Of a DNA stretch of 64,000 nt, positions 61,988 through 64,000 are shown piece by piece (position 1 is the stretch's first letter; every line of letters starts with the position of its first letter). Source of the stretch: Devosia beringensis (GTDB taxonomy: Bacteria > Pseudomonadota > Alphaproteobacteria > Rhizobiales > Devosiaceae). Location of the stretch: contig NZ_CP045422.1 in NCBI RefSeq assembly GCF_014926585.1, positions 310,001-374,000 on the forward strand, read 5' to 3'. Under the pieces are notes generated by a model, which saw only the letters and a program-made list of their open reading frames with translations, was not told the origin of the DNA and did no database searches. Position numbers and translations under genes: made by a program.

Positions 61988-62291
61988 GTGAGGTTCCTAC
62001 TCGCATCGCATGCCTAACACTACCACAGTGGTCGTGTATTGCAAGCGATGCCGATGGCCGCCAAACGGGCCCGGGAGAAACGCTTTGCTCGAATTGACGG
62101 CAAATCGGGAAAAACCACGCCGTTCTCATGCCCGAGCCGGCCCAAGCGCAACTTCATTCCAGAACCTTACCGGAGCCTTAATGCCGACACGGCGTCATCG
62201 GGGTTTGGTTTTGGCCTGATATTGGCCAAAGGCATGGCAGACAGGGGCGCGGACGGGCCCTAGAGTGGACGCGAAGCTGAGGAGTCGCCGG
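61988..62291. other. Intergenic region upstream of glutamate dehydrogenase
   Basis: 304 bases. Frames that cross it have basic, low-complexity translations and no ribosome site, so no gene is called. It holds an ACCAC-A-GTGGT mini-palindrome near 62021 and the larger dyad listed separately. The glutamate dehydrogenase promoter is expected in the right half. Confidence 0.5.
62210..62230. promoter_or_regulatory. Dyad upstream of glutamate dehydrogenase
   Basis: TTTGGCC - TGATATT - GGCCAAA, perfect 7-base arms, 61 bases before the start codon. A plausible operator overlapping the promoter; regulator unknown. Confidence 0.4.
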
Positions 62292-64000
62292 ATGAATGTG
62301 GTACTAGCCAATCGCCCTGTCCTGCTGGAACGCGCCGCGGCGCTGGCAAGCGAGGACGCCGGCTTTGCCCAGTTCTTCCGGGCGGCCGTGCTGGCCACCG
62401 ACAGCGAGGACCTGTCGCGGCAGGCGCCGGACCGGTTCGAGGCCATCCTGCGGCAGTCCTACGCGCATCTGCAGGCCTATGACGGCGCCGGCAGCCGCCT
62501 GAGCGTGACGCCGCCGGCCCAGCCGGGCGATCCGCTGGTGCTCGACATTGTCTCGCCGGACATGCCCTTCATTGTCGATAGCGCGCTGGCCGCGCTGCGG
62601 GCTGCCGGCGGCACGGTGCGGCTGTTTGCCCATCCGGTGGTGCGGCAGGCCAATGGGCAGGCGCTCAGCGTGCTGCATATCCACAGCGACCCGGTCAGCG
62701 ACGTGCCGGCGCTGGTAGCGGAAATCGACAGCACGATGGGGGACGTGGCCCGGGCCGTGCAGGGCTGGCAGCCCATGCTGGAGCGGCTGCGCCGCAGCAT
62801 TGCCGAGCTGGGCCGGCTCAAAGCCAGCCAGATCGATGAATCGCTGCGCTTTCTCGACTGGCTGGCCGAGCACAATTTTACGTTCCTGGGGATGCGGGAA
62901 TATCGCATTGCCGGCGACGCGCTGGTGCCGGTGGCCGGCAGCGGGCTGGGCATGCTGACCGACCCCGAGGTCAAGGTGCTGCGCAGCGGGCCGACCTTTG
63001 TGGAATCAACGCCGCAGCACGCCGCCTTCATCGCTTCGGCCGAACCGCTGCTGGTGACCAAGGCCAATGTGCGGGCGCGGGTTCACCGGCGCCAGCACAT
63101 GGATTATGTGGGCATCAAGATCTATGACGGCGCCGACCAGGCGGTGGGCGAGCTGCGCATTGTGGGCCTGTTCACGGCGCAGGCGCTGGCGACGCCGCAT
63201 ACCGACGTGCCGATCATAAGGCGCAAGATTGCCGAGGTGATGCGCAAATCGGGCGTGGACCCGATCGGCCATGACGGCCGTGCGCTGCTGAGCGCGCTCG
63301 ACTCCTATCCGCGCGACGAGTTGTTCCAGATCGGCGTCGACCAGCTGTTCGAATTCGCCACCGCCATTGCCGCACTTTACGACCGGCCGCGCGTGCGGGT
63401 GCTGCCGCGCATCGATCGGTTCGACAATTTCGTCTCCATCCTGGTCTATGTGCCGCGCGACCGCTATGACGGCGCCGCCCGCGAGCGCATCACGGCCTAT
63501 CTGGCCGAGGTCTATGACGGCCGCGTCTCGGCCTTTTATCCGCACTTCCCCGAGGGGGAACTGGTGCGGGTGCATGCCATTATCGGCCGGGTGGGCGGGA
63601 AAACGCCACAGCCCAGCCGCCATGAGCTCGAAGCCCGGGTCGATGCGCTGACCAGCAATTTCGGCGACCTGCTGATGGCCACGGCCGAGGATCCGGCGAC
63701 AATCAGCGACTACCGCATGGCGTTTTCGGCGGCCTACCAGTCGCGCAATTCTGCCGAGGTCGCGCATGGCGATATCGCCGTGTTGCGGGAACTGGGCGAC
63801 AGCACCCGGGTCGCGATCAAGCTGCGCGAGCGCGTGGGGGGCGACGGGGCGCTGGGGCTCAAATTCTACCACCGCGAGCACGCCATTCCGCTGAGTGACC
63901 GGGTGCCGATGATCGAGGCCTTCGGCTTCCGCGTGATCGACGAGCGCACCTATACGATCAACCCGCGTGACGGGGTGACGCGCTATCTGCATGACATGGT
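62292..64000 (+). CDS. NAD-specific glutamate dehydrogenase, N-terminal part (partial)
   Basis: First ~569 residues of the very large (about 1600 residues) NAD-dependent glutamate dehydrogenase, which runs off the window end. Family segments seen: SPDMPFIVDSALAALRAAGG near 94-113, FLDWLAEHNFTFLGMREYRI near 194-213, VRVLPRIDRFDNFVSILVYV near 372-391 and VYDGRVSAFYPHFPEGEL. These belong to the N-terminal ACT-like regulatory region; the catalytic domain lies beyond the window. GAGGAGT precedes the ATG. It deaminates glutamate to 2-oxoglutarate, downstream of proline use by PutA. Confidence 0.94.
   Translation, partial: MNVVLANRPVLLERAAALASEDAGFAQFFRAAVLATDSEDLSRQAPDRFEAILRQSYAHLQAYDGAGSRLSVTPPAQPGDPLVLDIVSPDMPFIVDSALAALRAAGGTVRLFAHPVVRQANGQALSVLHIHSDPVSDVPALVAEIDSTMGDVARAVQGWQPMLERLRRSIAELGRLKASQIDESLRFLDWLAEHNFTFLGMREYRIAGDALVPVAGSGLGMLTDPEVKVLRSGPTFVESTPQHAAFIASAEPLLVTKANVRARVHRRQHMDYVGIKIYDGADQAVGELRIVGLFTAQALATPHTDVPIIRRKIAEVMRKSGVDPIGHDGRALLSALDSYPRDELFQIGVDQLFEFATAIAALYDRPRVRVLPRIDRFDNFVSILVYVPRDRYDGAARERITAYLAEVYDGRVSAFYPHFPEGELVRVHAIIGRVGGKTPQPSRHELEARVDALTSNFGDLLMATAEDPATISDYRMAFSAAYQSRNSAEVAHGDIAVLRELGDSTRVAIKLRERVGGDGALGLKFYHREHAIPLSDRVPMIEAFGFRVIDERTYTINPRDGVTRYLHDM

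Noticed and set aside
62010-62263. Small plus-strand frames before glutamate dehydrogenase
   Set aside because: Basic, low-complexity translations and no ribosome site. They are treated as leader DNA.

Overview
The window looks like chromosome from a GC-rich alphaproteobacterium of the Hyphomicrobiales, probably Devosia-like. This is inferred from gene content (betICBA with choXWV, a PutA without a DNA-binding domain, a giant NAD-glutamate dehydrogenase, a DUF6894 protein, many solute-binding-protein ABC operons) and from short GC-rich palindromic repeats of the kind scattered through rhizobial genomes. No phage, transposon, insertion sequence, CRISPR array or plasmid function was seen. Nearly every base belongs to tightly packed operons with ATGA or TGATG overlaps.

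Layout. (1) 1-1512: end of a cytochrome bd-type oxidase operon (cydA end, cydB, a 36-residue CydX-like peptide). (2) 1541-26032: a nearly complete route from choline-O-sulfate to glycine. ChoXWV imports choline. BetC, BetA and BetB make glycine betaine under BetI. GbcAB demethylates betaine to dimethylglycine, DgcA-DgcB plus an electron transfer flavoprotein make sarcosine, and SoxBDAG makes glycine. The gbcA-to-soxG block is an 11-gene, 15-kb minus-strand operon divergent from a GbdR-like AraC regulator. It contains an apparently natural EtfA-EtfB fusion and an M19 'dipeptidase' that lacks key metal ligands. (3) 26063-34136: a prolyl-tRNA editing protein, then a sugar ABC transporter with a GH2 glycosidase and a divergent LacI regulator. 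(4) 34298-44251: tRNA-Gln(CUG), then a hemicellulose module: an ArsR-type regulator, a GH51 arabinofuranosidase, a dipeptide-type ABC transporter probably used for oligosaccharides, and a GH43-like glycosidase. (5) 44238-52707: a second dipeptide-type transporter with an XRE-cupin regulator, an Xaa-Pro peptidase, an acetyltransferase and a GAF protein, which suggests peptide uptake. (6) 52864-62000: a variant L,D-transpeptidase, proline catabolism (putA/putR), a TPR protein, an oxidative-stress group (SufR-like regulator, truncated haemoglobin, Fe-superoxide dismutase, flavin reductase) and small proteins. (7) 62292 to the end: the N-terminal part of NAD-glutamate dehydrogenase.

How it fits together. 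The window is dominated by uptake and oxidation of nitrogenous osmolytes, amino acids and plant oligosaccharides. Betaine demethylation sends electrons through the fused ETF and the membrane Fe-S protein DgcB, probably to quinone, and PutA also reduces quinone. The adjacent bd oxidase could reoxidise that pool (inference). Proline is carried to glutamate by PutA and could then enter the TCA cycle through glutamate dehydrogenase.

Most notable observations: the EtfA-EtfB fusion whose linker is encoded by a palindromic repeat; two further in-frame palindromic repeats, at the N-terminus of an ABC ATPase and the C-terminus of a DUF6894 protein; the M19-like protein without its HxD metal ligands; an L,D-transpeptidase homologue with the active-site His changed to Tyr; strong stem-loops directly after three solute-binding-protein genes; and clear candidate operators for BetI and the LacI-family regulator.
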